Assembly (NCBI RefSeq): GCF_024171695.1
Contig: NZ_JAMTCF010000019.1
Coordinates: forward strand, 1-64,000
DNA: 64,000 nt
From: Actinosynnema pretiosum
GTDB lineage: Bacteria > Actinomycetota > Actinomycetes > Mycobacteriales > Pseudonocardiaceae
Reading direction: 5' to 3'
Below, piece after piece: positions 39,342 to 49,055 of this stretch. The notes below the pieces were generated by a model, which saw nothing but the letters and a program-made list of their open reading frames with translations, searched no databases and was not told the DNA's origin. Every line of letters begins with the position of its first letter. Position 1 is the first letter of the stretch. The translations under genes were made by a program, and so were the position numbers.

Positions 39342-42300
39342 TCAGTGGACGACGGCGGCGCGCCAGTCCTGCGGGGTGGTCTCGGCGAGCTCGCGCTCCT
39401 CGCGGGCCCCGGTTCCGCGCAGGAGTTCTTCCGCCAGCGCCCAGTGCTCGTCCTGGTGGTCCGGGTCGGCGGCGGCGAGGTCGCGCAGGGTGCGGGCGCG
39501 CCAGGTGTCCAGGCCCAGCTCGGTCCAGCCCGCCAGCGCGGTGGTGAGGTGCGCGCGGGCCGCCGCCAGCTCGCCCCTGGACAGGTGCAGCTCGCCGGTG
39601 GTGCGGGTGACCAGGGCGACGCCGAACCGGTCGTTGCCGCGCTCGCACACCTCCAGGCAGCGGGCCAGGCAGGCAGTCAGGTCGGCGGTCGGGACGTCGG
39701 GCAGCCGCAGCGCGGCCTTGGCCCACGCCTGGCGGGCGTAGGCCGCACCGAGCGCGTCGCCGACCTCGTCCAGGGCTTCGGCCGCCCGCACGCACAGCTC
39801 CGCCGACACCCGGTGCTCACCGCGCGCCCGGTGGCACAGCGCCACCCCGCGCAGGGCCAGCGCCTCGCCGCGCCGGTCGCCCGCCGCGGCGTAGCGGCGG
39901 ACGGCCCGGTCGAAGCGGTCGGCGGCGGCCCCCAGGTCGCCCAGGTCGCGGTGCAGGGCGCCAAGGCCGTACTCGGCGGCGGCCACGACGGCGTCGTCGG
40001 CCAGCGCCGCGCCCAGCTCGGCGGCGGCGGTCAGGGCGGTGCGGGCGAGCTCGGGGTTTCCGCGCTCGCGGTGCGCGGTGCCGATGCCCGCCAGGCACAC
40101 CGCGCGCACCGCGTCGTCCCCGGCCGCGTCGGCGCGCTCCAGCGCCCGCTCGAAGTGCGCGAGGGCGTCGTCGTACTCGTCCAGCTCGGCGTGCAGCTGG
40201 CCCAGCCCGGCCAGGACCACGGCCCCGGCGCGCGGGTCGCCGCTCTCCTCGGCCAGCGCGAGCGCGACCCGCAGGGTGCGCTGCCAGGCCTCGAACTCGT
40301 TGCGGGCGGCGAACGCCGAGGACAGCAGCACCGCGACCCGCAGCGTGGTCACCGCGTCGGCGCGCAGCTCGTGGGCGCGGTGGACGGCGCGCACGGCGGC
40401 GGCGGTCTCGGCGTCCAGCCAGCCCGCCGGGTCGGCCTCGACCTCGGCGACCAGCTCGGGGTCGGTGCTCGGGCTCCCGGTGGGGGCGGCGGGCAGGCGC
40501 GGGCTGAGCGTGACGCGGGGCAGGCCCTTCACGCCGGTCTCGGCCAGGTCGGCCCACGCGGCCAGGCAGGCGGCGACGGCGTCGGTCGCGGCGCCGGGCG
40601 GTTCGTGCTGGGCGGCCAGTTCGGCGCCGAAGAGCTGGACCAGGTCGTGGAAGCGGTAGCGGACCCGGCCGATCGGGTCGATGCCCGCCACGTCCAGCAG
40701 GCGCAGGTCGACCAGGTTCTCCACCAGGTCCTCGGCGGTGGCGGTGTCCACGCCCAGCAGCGGCGCGGCCACCCACCAGCCGAAGTCGGGCAGGTCCAGC
40801 AGGCACAGCAGGTGGAACGCGTGCTTGCCGCGCTCGTCCAGCTCGGCGTAGTTCAGGCCGAGGCAGGAGCGGATCGCCAGGTCGCCCACGGTCAGCTCGT
40901 CCAGCCTGCGGCGCTCGTCGGACAGCCGCGTCGCCAGGGACTTCAGCGGCCAGTGCGGGCGGGCGAGCAGCTTCGCCCCGGCCGCGCGGATCGCCAGCGG
41001 GACCCCCGCGCACAGGGTCGCGATGCGACGGGCGGCGTCGGGGTCGGAGGCGGTGCGGTCCGCGCCGATGATCCGGCCCAGCATCTCCACGGCCGAACCC
41101 GCGTCGAACACCTCCAGGTCGACGGCGGAGCCGAGTCCCGCGAGGCGGGCGCGGCTGGTGACCAGGACCAGGCAGCCGGGTTCGGTGGGCAGCAGCGGGC
41201 GGACCTGCTGCTCGGTGCGGGCGTTGTCGAGCACGACCACCAGGCGGCGGCCGGTCAGGTGCCGCCGGTACAGGGCGATGCGGTCGTCCAGGCCGGGCGG
41301 CAGGTCCTCGACGGGCACGCCGAGCGCGCCGAGGAAGCGGGCCAGCACGGTGGAGGCGCTGGGCGGGGCGCCGTGGCCGCGCAGGTCGGTGAACAGCTGG
41401 CCGTCCGGGTAGTGCTCGGCCAGCAGGTGCGCGGCGTGCACGGCCAGCGCGGACTTGCCGGTGCCGCCCGCGCCGGAGACCACCACGACCGGCGCGGCGG
41501 GGCGCTCGGGGCCGGTCGCGCCGAGGGCGAGGATCGCGGCCAGCTCGTCGGCGCGGCCGGTGAAGTCGTTGATGTCGGGCGGCAGGGTGCGGGTGAGCGG
41601 GCGGACCGCGGTCGTGGTGGCGGCCGTGGTGGCCGTGGCGCCCGCCGCGGCGGGGCGCGGCACGGCGGCGGCCGGGGTGGTCAGCGAGCCGTCCAGGATC
41701 GCGGTGTGCAGCTCGCGCAGGCCCCGGCCGGGTTCGATGCCCAGCTCGTCCAGCAGGTGCCGCCTGCCGTCCCGGTAGACCTCCAGCGCGGCGGCCTGCC
41801 TGCCCGACTCGGCCAGCGCGCGCATGAGCAGCGCCCGGCTCTCCTCGCGCAGCGGGTGCTCGGCCACCAGGCCGCGCAGCTCGTCCGCCGCGCTCAGCGG
41901 GCGGCCCAGCGCCAGCGCCGTCCTGGCCAGGCCGTCGCGGGCGGCCAGCCGGTGCTCGGCCAGCTCCCGCGCCCACGCCAGCGCGAAGTCCGCGTCCACG
42001 CCGTCGAGCGCGGGACCGCGCCACAGCGCCAGCGCGCGGCCGTACGCGGCGTGCGCGGCGGCGTGGCCGCCCGCGCGCTCGGCCTCGCGGGCGGCGGTGT
42101 GCTCGGCGGTGAACACGTCCACGTCGCAGTCGCCCGGCTCGGCGACGAAGCGGTAGCCGGGCGAGCTGGTGCGCAGGGCGTCGGGCAGGCCGACCTTGGC
42201 CAGCGCGCGGCGCAGCTGCGAGACGTAGGTGTGCACCAGCGCCGTCCCGGATGCCGGTGGCGCCTCGCCCCACAGCAGGTCGACCAGCCGCTCGATGCCG

Positions 42301-42419
42301 ACCACGTGCCCGCCCTGGCGCGCGAGCGCCACCAGCAGGGCCTTCGGCTTGGGTCCCCCGAGCGCGGCCTGGACGGCGTCCGTCCCGACCGCGACCGGCC
42401 CCAGCAGCCGGATGCGCAT
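39342..42419 (-). CDS. AfsR/SARP-family regulator with NB-ARC and TPR
   Basis: 1025 residues. Residues 1-90: OmpR-type DNA-binding winged helix (MRIRLLGPVAVGTD, LVHTYVSQLRRAL). Residues 95-240: bacterial transcriptional activation domain (BTAD). Residues about 285-540: NB-ARC ATPase with Walker A GAGGTGKS and LVVVLDNARTEQQV. Remaining 450 residues: TPR-like helical repeats. This is the architecture of AfsR, a pleiotropic activator of secondary metabolism. ATG 42419 follows GGGGAGGGG. No biosynthetic cluster adjoins it, so targets are unknown. Confidence 0.93.
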   Translation of the reverse strand: MRIRLLGPVAVGTDAVQAALGGPKPKALLVALARQGGHVVGIERLVDLLWGEAPPASGTALVHTYVSQLRRALAKVGLPDALRTSSPGYRFVAEPGDCDVDVFTAEHTAAREAERAGGHAAAHAAYGRALALWRGPALDGVDADFALAWARELAEHRLAARDGLARTALALGRPLSAADELRGLVAEHPLREESRALLMRALAESGRQAAALEVYRDGRRHLLDELGIEPGRGLRELHTAILDGSLTTPAAAVPRPAAAGATATTAATTTAVRPLTRTLPPDINDFTGRADELAAILALGATGPERPAAPVVVVSGAGGTGKSALAVHAAHLLAEHYPDGQLFTDLRGHGAPPSASTVLARFLGALGVPVEDLPPGLDDRIALYRRHLTGRRLVVVLDNARTEQQVRPLLPTEPGCLVLVTSRARLAGLGSAVDLEVFDAGSAVEMLGRIIGADRTASDPDAARRIATLCAGVPLAIRAAGAKLLARPHWPLKSLATRLSDERRRLDELTVGDLAIRSCLGLNYAELDERGKHAFHLLCLLDLPDFGWWVAAPLLGVDTATAEDLVENLVDLRLLDVAGIDPIGRVRYRFHDLVQLFGAELAAQHEPPGAATDAVAACLAAWADLAETGVKGLPRVTLSPRLPAAPTGSPSTDPELVAEVEADPAGWLDAETAAAVRAVHRAHELRADAVTTLRVAVLLSSAFAARNEFEAWQRTLRVALALAEESGDPRAGAVVLAGLGQLHAELDEYDDALAHFERALERADAAGDDAVRAVCLAGIGTAHRERGNPELARTALTAAAELGAALADDAVVAAAEYGLGALHRDLGDLGAAADRFDRAVRRYAAAGDRRGEALALRGVALCHRARGEHRVSAELCVRAAEALDEVGDALGAAYARQAWAKAALRLPDVPTADLTACLARCLEVCERGNDRFGVALVTRTTGELHLSRGELAAARAHLTTALAGWTELGLDTWRARTLRDLAAADPDHQDEHWALAEELLRGTGAREERELAETTPQDWRAAVVH

Positions 42420-42643
42420 GTGTGCCCCTCCCCCAGTTCCCGAGCCGATCCTCCCACCGGCCCCTTCGCCGGGTTCGGTTTCTCGCTCGGCCGCTTCGGG
42501 CCGCGTGCAACCCGTTGCGGGACAACGGGCCTGACCTCCCGTCCAAGATCACCGCGATTGTCGCACGCGCGCCCGACAGTGGTGCAGACGCGCGAAGGGG
42601 GGCCTGGTTGCCCAAGCCCCCCGGTGGTTCGCGATCGCGCGGG

Positions 42644-44671
42644 TTACTCCTCGTTCCAGCCGAGCGCGCCGAGCACCGCCGGTTCGACGATCGGGTTCAT
42701 GGTGAGCATGTAGCTCGACGTCAGGTGGTTGTCGTCGAAGTACAGCAGCACGTTCCCGATGGCGGGCGGGCAGATGTCGGCGGTGCAGTAGTAGTCGGTG
42801 AAGTCGAGGAAGCTGACGTTGGCCGGGATGTCGTCGCGCCGCTCGTACGGCGGGCCGATGGTCAGCGCCACCAGGTCGGAGCGCTTCATCACGCACCGCT
42901 CGTCCTCGGCGCCGTAGCGGGCCGCGCACTCGGACGGCGAGTAGTCGTAGCGCGGGCTGTCCCGGATCGCGACGACGGGGATGCCCGCCGCCTCCAGGTT
43001 CTTCCACTGCGCGACGAAGCCGTCCGGGGTCTCCTCGTCGTGGTCCAGGCGGATGGTCCTGGTGGCCATGGTGACGACGGCGTCCGGCTTGAGGTCGACG
43101 ATCCGCTCGGCCGCCGCCGCGTTCCAGTCCTCGCAGTCGCGGTCGCCCCGGACCGTCTCCGACTCGGTGGAGAACGGGCAGGCGCCCTTGATCATGGTGA
43201 TGAGCTGCCAGTTGAGCCGCTCGGCGGTGGGCAGGAACGCCTCGGTGTACTGCTGGGCGTGCGAGTCCCCGACGATCACGATCTTCCTGGTGGGCTCGCC
43301 GTCGGCCGGACCGGTGCACACCTCCAGCTGCTGGGCGGCCGGGTCGGGGCGCTCGCAGCTGGCGTTCGGGATGAGCGACCACTGGTCGGTCATGGCCACC
43401 ATCGGCGGGACCAGGCGGGCGTTGTCGTCGCCCGCGTAGGCGTAGCCCTCGGTGCGGGCGATCGCGCCGGGGTGGCTGTCGTCGGAGACCTCGGCGACGT
43501 AACCGGTCAGCCGCCGGTCGCTGGTCAGCTGCCACACGGCGGTGGCCGCGATCACCGGCACCATCGCGGCGGCGACCAGGCGGAACCGGCCCTTGCGGGT
43601 GGGGCGCTCGACGTAGCGGTGCGTGAAGGCGGCCAGCAGCAGGGACAGCGTGATGATGCCGAGGCCGCCCAGCAGGCCCACCTCGGTGCGGTCGCGGGCC
43701 ACCAGGTACAGCACCAGGATCGGCCAGTGCCACAGGTAGAGGCTGTACGAGATGTCGCCGAGGTAGCGCAGCGGGCGGGTGCTCAGCAGCCGGTCCGCGC
43801 CGATCGGGCTGCCGGTGTGGCCCGCCAGCAGCACCAGCGAGGTGGCGACGGTCGGCCACAGCGCGGCCCAGCCGGGGAACATCGTGCCGACCTGGAGCAG
43901 CATCCCGCAGGAGGCGAGCATGAGCACGCCCAGCCAGCCCAGCGCGAGGCGGAGCCTGGCGGGCAGCTCGACCTTGTCGATCGCCAGCGCCAGCAGGCCG
44001 CCGAGGGCGAACTCCCACAGGCGGGTCGTGGTGGCGAAGTAGGCCAGCGGCTGGTTCGCGTTGGTCAGCTCCACCGAGTGCGCCAGGGACAGCGCGAGCA
44101 CCAGGGTGAGCACGACGGCGACCGCGCGGGTGGCGTTGATGCGCAGGTGCCGCGCGGCGAGCGCGGCGGCCCCGACCAGCAGCGGCCAGGTCAGGTAGAT
44201 CTGGCCCTGCACGGACAGGGACCAGAAGTGCTGCACCGGGCTGGCTTCGACGTGCGAGTTGAAGTAGTCCGTCGTCGTCGCGGTGAGCTGCCAGTTCTCC
44301 AGCAGCAGCAGCGAGGCGAAGACCTCCTCGACGGTGACCGGCCAGCGGTGCTCCGGCAGGAACATGACGCTGCCGATGACCGTGACCAGCAGGACCGCCG
44401 ATGCGGCGGGGAACAGCCGCTTGGCCGTGTTGAGCCAGTAGGTGCGGTACTGGACCCCGCCCCGCTCGGCCATCCTCGTGAGCTGGCCGGTGACGAGGAA
44501 GCCGGAGATGAGGAAGAACGCGTCCACGCCACCGGAGACGCGACCGAGCCACACGTGGTACACGACGACGAGCAGGGCGGCGATGGCGCGCAGGCCCTGC
44601 AGTTCCGTGCGGTAGCGGCGCTTGCCCTCGACGGGGCGGGGTGGCGCTTGGGCGAGCACGTCAGAGGTCAA
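42644..44671 (-). CDS. Membrane acyltransferase fused to SGNH domain (OafA/YrhL-like)
   Basis: 675 residues. Residues about 20-400 hold ten or so membrane helices of acyltransferase family 3 (ELQGLRAIAALLVVVYHVW, with the catalytic-region His, and GDISYSLYLWHWPILVLYL). The C-terminal 250 residues are an extracytoplasmic SGNH esterase/transferase domain: IVIVGDSHAQQY and the closing DDNHLTSSYM. These fusions O-acylate cell-surface glycans or secreted compounds. Start TTG 44671 is assumed because it opens the frame close to a GGAC site; GTG 44659 is the alternative. Confidence 0.9.
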   Translation of the reverse strand: MTSDVLAQAPPRPVEGKRRYRTELQGLRAIAALLVVVYHVWLGRVSGGVDAFFLISGFLVTGQLTRMAERGGVQYRTYWLNTAKRLFPAASAVLLVTVIGSVMFLPEHRWPVTVEEVFASLLLLENWQLTATTTDYFNSHVEASPVQHFWSLSVQGQIYLTWPLLVGAAALAARHLRINATRAVAVVLTLVLALSLAHSVELTNANQPLAYFATTTRLWEFALGGLLALAIDKVELPARLRLALGWLGVLMLASCGMLLQVGTMFPGWAALWPTVATSLVLLAGHTGSPIGADRLLSTRPLRYLGDISYSLYLWHWPILVLYLVARDRTEVGLLGGLGIITLSLLLAAFTHRYVERPTRKGRFRLVAAAMVPVIAATAVWQLTSDRRLTGYVAEVSDDSHPGAIARTEGYAYAGDDNARLVPPMVAMTDQWSLIPNASCERPDPAAQQLEVCTGPADGEPTRKIVIVGDSHAQQYTEAFLPTAERLNWQLITMIKGACPFSTESETVRGDRDCEDWNAAAAERIVDLKPDAVVTMATRTIRLDHDEETPDGFVAQWKNLEAAGIPVVAIRDSPRYDYSPSECAARYGAEDERCVMKRSDLVALTIGPPYERRDDIPANVSFLDFTDYYCTADICPPAIGNVLLYFDDNHLTSSYMLTMNPIVEPAVLGALGWNEE

Positions 44672-45164
44672 CTGAGGGGTCCTTCAGGGGAGCCTTCGAG
44701 AGGTGGGGGTTCTCGCAGGCTCCCACGCGTTTTCCCACGCCCCTCGGGGCGGACGCGCTATCTTCAGGGTTTTGTCAGCTTTTCCAGACGCCCCGTGAGC
44801 AGCCTCGTCACGTTAAGGTGATGGGCTTTCACCCGCCCCAGGTCAGGGGTCCGCCAGGGACAGCACAAGATCAACCGGAGCATTCGGGCGAACTGGTCAC
44901 GGTCTTCAGGTTCGCCCGCGCGGCGGTCTCACACCTGGAACGCGCGGGGGACCCCGCGGGGTTGCACGTCGCGGGAAAATCGTCGCGGGCGCTCGTCCGG
45001 GCGCCGCTCAGCGGGGCGCTCACCGGGGGCCGGTCGTCACCGGCCTGCCATCGCCGGGCGGTCGTCCGGGCGCGCTCACCGGGAGCAGCCGTCGCGGGCG
45101 GTCGTCGCCGGGGCACGCGGGGGCCGTGCGACGCGGGTCCTCGCCCCGCGCCGCCCGGTCCCGG
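44672..45164. other. Intergenic stretch, no gene supported
   Basis: About 490 bases upstream of the acyltransferase gene and downstream of the PAC2 gene. The first 200 bases are less GC-rich and probably contain the acyltransferase promoter. The rest has loosely repeated GGGCGGTCGTC and GCGCTCACCGGG steps. No frame with a ribosome site was found. Confidence 0.5.
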
Positions 45165-46061
45165 TCAGTCGCGCTGCTGCTCGGCCAGGAAGCGCTCGAA
45201 CTCCGCGCCCAGCTCGTCCGCGCTCGGCAGCGGCTCGTCCTCGCCGACGAGCAGGTTCTCCGAGGCCTGGGTGAACGCGTCGTACTGGCGTTCGAGGGCC
45301 TCCACGACCTGGGCCACCTCGCTGGACTCGGCGACCTGCCTGGCGATCTCGGCGTCGGTGCGGCGGGCGCTCTCGACCAGCGCGTCGCTGGACAGCGCGA
45401 GCCCGGTGGCCTTCACCACGGACCGCAGCAGGTTCAGCGCGGCGGCCGGGTAGCTGCCCTGCGCGAGGTAGTGCGGCACGTAGGCGGCGAAGCCCATCGC
45501 GTCCAGCCCGGCCTCGCCCATCCGCAGTTCGAGCAGCGCGCCCAGGTTGCCGGGCACCTGCACCCGGTTGAACGGGGAGCGCTCGATGACCAGCTCGGGG
45601 CGGGTGGCGTGCGAGATGACCGTGAGGTCGCGGGTGTGCGGCACGCCCATCGGCAGGCCGTGGACCCCGATCGCGAGCCGCACGCCCCAGCGCTCGACCA
45701 GCGCGATGACGGCCTTCGTCACGGCCTCCCAGCGGCGGTCCGGCTCGGGGCCGGTGAGCAGCAGGAACGGCGAGCCGACCGCGTCGTGCAGCAGGTGCAC
45801 GACCAGCTCGGGGGCGTCGTAGTGCTCCCAGCGGTCGGTGGCGTAGGTCATGCTGGGCCTGCGGGCCCGGTAGTCCATGAGGTCGTCGACGTCGAAGCGC
45901 GCCACCACGCGGTGCTCGTGCGCCTCCAGCAGGTGCTCGGCCAGCGTCCCGCCCGCCGACCCCGCGTCCATGAAACCGTCGAAGTGGTGCAGCAGCACCG
46001 CTCCGGTCAGGTCCGGGACGTCGGAGTCGACCTCGAACAGCTCCTCCGGGTCCTGCGCCAC
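45165..46061 (-). CDS. PAC2-family protein
   Basis: 298 residues. PAC2-family landmarks: LLHHFDGFMDAGSAGGTLAE, LMDYRARRPSMTY, LTGPEPDRRWEAVTKAV, IGVHGLPMGVPHTR, and a helical acidic C-terminus (LPSADELGAEFERFLAEQQ). Relatives are proteasome-assembly-chaperone-like proteins widely conserved in actinobacteria, often linked to the Pup-proteasome branch. Start GTG 46061 is chosen because GGAGG lies five bases upstream of it; TTG 46073 would place that site inside the gene. It is divergent from the ABC exporter. Confidence 0.88.
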   Translation of the reverse strand: MAQDPEELFEVDSDVPDLTGAVLLHHFDGFMDAGSAGGTLAEHLLEAHEHRVVARFDVDDLMDYRARRPSMTYATDRWEHYDAPELVVHLLHDAVGSPFLLLTGPEPDRRWEAVTKAVIALVERWGVRLAIGVHGLPMGVPHTRDLTVISHATRPELVIERSPFNRVQVPGNLGALLELRMGEAGLDAMGFAAYVPHYLAQGSYPAAALNLLRSVVKATGLALSSDALVESARRTDAEIARQVAESSEVAQVVEALERQYDAFTQASENLLVGEDEPLPSADELGAEFERFLAEQQRD

Positions 46062-46346
46062 GACGTCCTCCAAGTGTGCTTTCCGTGCCCCTTGTCCAGG
46101 TGGCAACGCCGATGGTCCCGGTTCCATTCCCGGCCGACTGGGGCGGTGTGGCGACCGTCGCGGTGACGAAGCGCACCCGCCCCGGCACGCCCCGAAGTCG
46201 GCAACGCGGCCGTCACCCGCTCGACCCGCGCGCGTCACACCAGCACCACCGGGGTCCGACGCACCCGCCACGTCCGGGTGACAGGACTTCGGCGGTCGGG
46301 TCATCGCGTTGACTTCGACAATGGTCGAGGTTCTAGCTTTCGTCAC

Positions 46347-48245
46347 ATGGACATGGAGACCACGGCCTGGCACTCGCTGCACCACGTCGCCAACGCGCGC
46401 CGGTCGAGCAAGCCGCTGTCGGTGGCGGCGCTGAAGCGGATCTGGCGGTTCGCCGACGTGTCCCGACCGAGGTTCGCGCAGTACCTGGTGGTCAGCGTGC
46501 TGGCCGCCGCGCTGGCGGTGCTCACGCCGGTGCTGGCCGGGCGGGTGGTGGAGGCGATCGTGTCCGGCGGCACGACCGGGTTCGTCGCCGGGCTGGCCGG
46601 GCTGATCGCGGTGATCGCGCTGGTGGAGGCCGGGCTGGGGCTGCTCGCGCGGTGGCTGTCGGCGAGCCTGGGCGAGAACCTGATCCTGCGGCTGCGCACC
46701 GTCGTCTACGACCACGTGCAGCGGCTGCCGGTGGCGTTCTTCACCCGCACCCGCACCGGGGCGCTGGTCAGCAGGCTCAACAACGACGTGATCGGGGCGC
46801 AGCGGGCGTTCAGCGACACGCTGTCCGGGGTCGTGGGCAACGTCGTCACGCTGGTGCTCACGCTCGCCGTGATGATCGGCTTCTCCTGGCGGATCACGCT
46901 GCTGGCGCTGGTGCTGCTGCCGGTGTTCGTGGTCCCGGCCCGCCGCATGGGGGCGCGGTTGGCGTCGCTGGAGCTGGAGGCGGCCGGGCACAACGCGGCG
47001 ATGGGCGACCGGATGACCGAGCGGTTCTCGGCGCCGGGCGCGACGCTGGTGAAGCTGTTCGGCAGGCCCGAGCGCGAGTCGGCGGAGTTCGCGGAGCGGG
47101 CGCGGCGGGTGCGCGACATCGGGGTGCGCAAGGCGATGGCCACCACGGTGTTCATGACCGCGCTGACGCTGGTGTCCGCGCTGGCCACGGCGCTGGTGTA
47201 CGGGCTCGGCGGGTACTCGGCGCTGCGCGGCGAGCTGGACGCCGGGTCGGTGGTGTCGCTGGCGCTGCTGCTGACCAGGCTGTACGCGCCGCTGACCGCG
47301 CTGGCCAACGCGCGGGTCGAGGTGATGAGCGCGCTGGTGTCGTTCGAGCGGGTCTTCGAGGTGCTGGACCTGGCGCCGCTGGTGGCGGAGAAGCCGGGCG
47401 CGGTGGCGGTCCCGGACGGTCCGGCGGCGGTGGAGTTCCGGGACGTGCGGTTCGCCTACCCTGCGGCGGACAAGGTGTCGCTGGCCTCGCTGGAGGAGGT
47501 CGCGGTGCTGGACTCGCGCGGCGGCGAGGAGGTGGTGCGCGGGGTGTCGTTCACGGCCGAGCCGGGGCAGCTGGTGGCGCTGGTGGGGTCGTCCGGGGCG
47601 GGGAAGTCGACCATCGCGTCGCTGCTGGCGCGGCTGCACGACGTGGACTCGGGCGCGGTGCTGGTGGCGGGCGCGGACGTGCGCGACGTGACGGCGGCCT
47701 CGCTGCGGGAGAGCCTGGGCGTGGTGACGCAGGACGGGCACCTGTTCCACGAGTCGGTGCGCGACAACCTGCTGCTGGCCGCGCCGGGGGCGAGCGACGC
47801 CGAGCTGTGGGACGCGCTGCGGCGGGCCAGGCTGGACGGCCTGGTGGCGTCGCTGCCGGAGGGGTTGGACACGGTGGTGGGCGAGCGCGGCTACCGGCTG
47901 TCCGGGGGCGAGCGGCAGCGGCTGACGATCGCGCGCGTGCTCCTGGCCAAGCCGCGCGTGGTGGTGCTGGACGAGGCGACCGCGCACCTGGACTCGACGT
48001 CGGAGGCTCAGGTCCAGGAGGCCCTCGGCGAGGCGCTGGCGGGCCGGACCGCGCTGGTGATCGCGCACCGGCTGTCGACGATCCGGTCGGCGGACCTGAT
48101 CCTGGTGCTGGAGGGCGGGCAGGTCGTGGAGCGGGGCACGCACGCGGAGCTGCTGGCGGCGGGCGGGCGGTACGAGCAGCTGCACCGGACGCAGTTCGCG
48201 GAGGAGTCCGCGAAGGCGGGTGGCGGGGCGGTGGCGGCGCCGTGA
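46347..48245 (+). CDS. ABC exporter, fused permease-ATPase
   Basis: 632 residues. Six membrane helices in residues about 45-340, with VAFFTRTRTGALVSRLNND as the intracellular coupling region. ATPase domain: Walker A GSSGAGKSTI, signature LSGGERQRLTIARVLL, Walker B VVVLDEATAHLD and H-loop IAHRLSTI. It forms a homodimeric lipid- or drug-type exporter. ATG 46347 is used; ATG 46353 is equally possible since no clear ribosome site precedes either, which suggests a very short leader. It is separated by 21 kb from lanM, so there is no reason to link it to lanthipeptide export. Confidence 0.92.
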   Translation: MDMETTAWHSLHHVANARRSSKPLSVAALKRIWRFADVSRPRFAQYLVVSVLAAALAVLTPVLAGRVVEAIVSGGTTGFVAGLAGLIAVIALVEAGLGLLARWLSASLGENLILRLRTVVYDHVQRLPVAFFTRTRTGALVSRLNNDVIGAQRAFSDTLSGVVGNVVTLVLTLAVMIGFSWRITLLALVLLPVFVVPARRMGARLASLELEAAGHNAAMGDRMTERFSAPGATLVKLFGRPERESAEFAERARRVRDIGVRKAMATTVFMTALTLVSALATALVYGLGGYSALRGELDAGSVVSLALLLTRLYAPLTALANARVEVMSALVSFERVFEVLDLAPLVAEKPGAVAVPDGPAAVEFRDVRFAYPAADKVSLASLEEVAVLDSRGGEEVVRGVSFTAEPGQLVALVGSSGAGKSTIASLLARLHDVDSGAVLVAGADVRDVTAASLRESLGVVTQDGHLFHESVRDNLLLAAPGASDAELWDALRRARLDGLVASLPEGLDTVVGERGYRLSGGERQRLTIARVLLAKPRVVVLDEATAHLDSTSEAQVQEALGEALAGRTALVIAHRLSTIRSADLILVLEGGQVVERGTHAELLAAGGRYEQLHRTQFAEESAKAGGGAVAAP

Positions 48246-48260
48246 CCCGGCCGTCCCCCC

Positions 48261-48288
48261 GGTGATCCGCGACAGGTGATCCGCGACG
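48261..48288. repeat. Two tandem 14-bp direct repeats
   Basis: GGTGATCCGCGACA (48261-48274) is immediately followed by GGTGATCCGCGACG (48275-48288) just after the exporter stop and before the next gene start. Possibly replication slippage or an operator for the gene at 48319. Confidence 0.6.
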
Positions 48289-48318
48289 TCGGTTCCGCCG
48301 GTGCGGCAGACTGGACCG

Positions 48319-48924
48319 GTGGAACTGACGCCGCGTGCCCTGTTCGGACTCGCCCGCTCGACCGTGGAAACCGCGGTCTCCGTGCCCGGTCGGGTGCTCG
48401 GGCTGCTCACCTCGGCCGAGGCCGTCGTGCGCGGGGCGGAGGAGCTGCTCGCGCGCACCCGCGCCGTGCTCGACGAGACCGAGGCGCTGGTCGCGCGGGC
48501 AGGCGCGGTGACCGCCAAGGCCGAGCTCGTCACGACCACCGCGCAGGACCTCACCACCACCGCGACCGCCATCACCACCGACGCCGGGTCCGCCGCGCGG
48601 ACCGCGCGCGAGCTGCTGGAGTCCTACGCCCCGCTGGCCGAGCAGGCCCAGCCGCTGGCCAAGCGGTTCGTGGACGACCTCACCGAGCAGGAGATCGACG
48701 CCGCCATCGAGCTGGTCGACCAGCTCCCGGTGCTCACCAAGCACCTGCTGGAGGACGTGCTGCCGATGCTCGCCACCCTGGACCGGGTCGGCCCGGACAT
48801 CCACCAGCTCATGGAGATCGCCGACGACGTGCGCCAGGCCGTGCTCGGCATCCCCGGTTTCACGTTCCTGCGCAAGCGCGGCGAGGACCGCGAGGACCGC
48901 GAAGAGCGCGAGGAGAGGGGCTGA
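48319..48924 (+). CDS. Conserved-looking helical protein, possible coiled coil
   Basis: 201 residues beginning MELTPRALFGLARSTVETAV (GTG start). Residues 30-120 form a long Ala/Thr-rich amphipathic helix (TAKAELVTTTAQDLTTTATA), then a helical second half with LVDQLPVLTKHLLEDVLPML, and a very acidic/basic tail (EDREDREEREERG). No membrane segment. The pattern resembles phasin-like or apolipoprotein-like helical bundles, but no family is assigned. GTG 48319 is favoured over GTG 48301 because conserved-looking sequence starts there. Confidence 0.68.
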   Translation: MELTPRALFGLARSTVETAVSVPGRVLGLLTSAEAVVRGAEELLARTRAVLDETEALVARAGAVTAKAELVTTTAQDLTTTATAITTDAGSAARTARELLESYAPLAEQAQPLAKRFVDDLTEQEIDAAIELVDQLPVLTKHLLEDVLPMLATLDRVGPDIHQLMEIADDVRQAVLGIPGFTFLRKRGEDREDREEREERG

Positions 48925-49055
48925 TCGCCCCGCCGCACGCCCCCTCGGGACGCCGCTGAGCACTCCGAATGGTCGTTTGACTCCCCGACCCGGTGTTTTA
49001 TGGTCAGTCGGGCGGGGTCCCAACGGCGGTGCTCCGCCCGACGGAGGCGACGCGC

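Noticed and set aside
46278..46346. sigma-70-like promoter TTGACT (46309) for the ABC exporter
   Set aside because: A TTGACT is present, but no good -10 sequence lies at 16-18 bases; evidence too weak to list as a feature.
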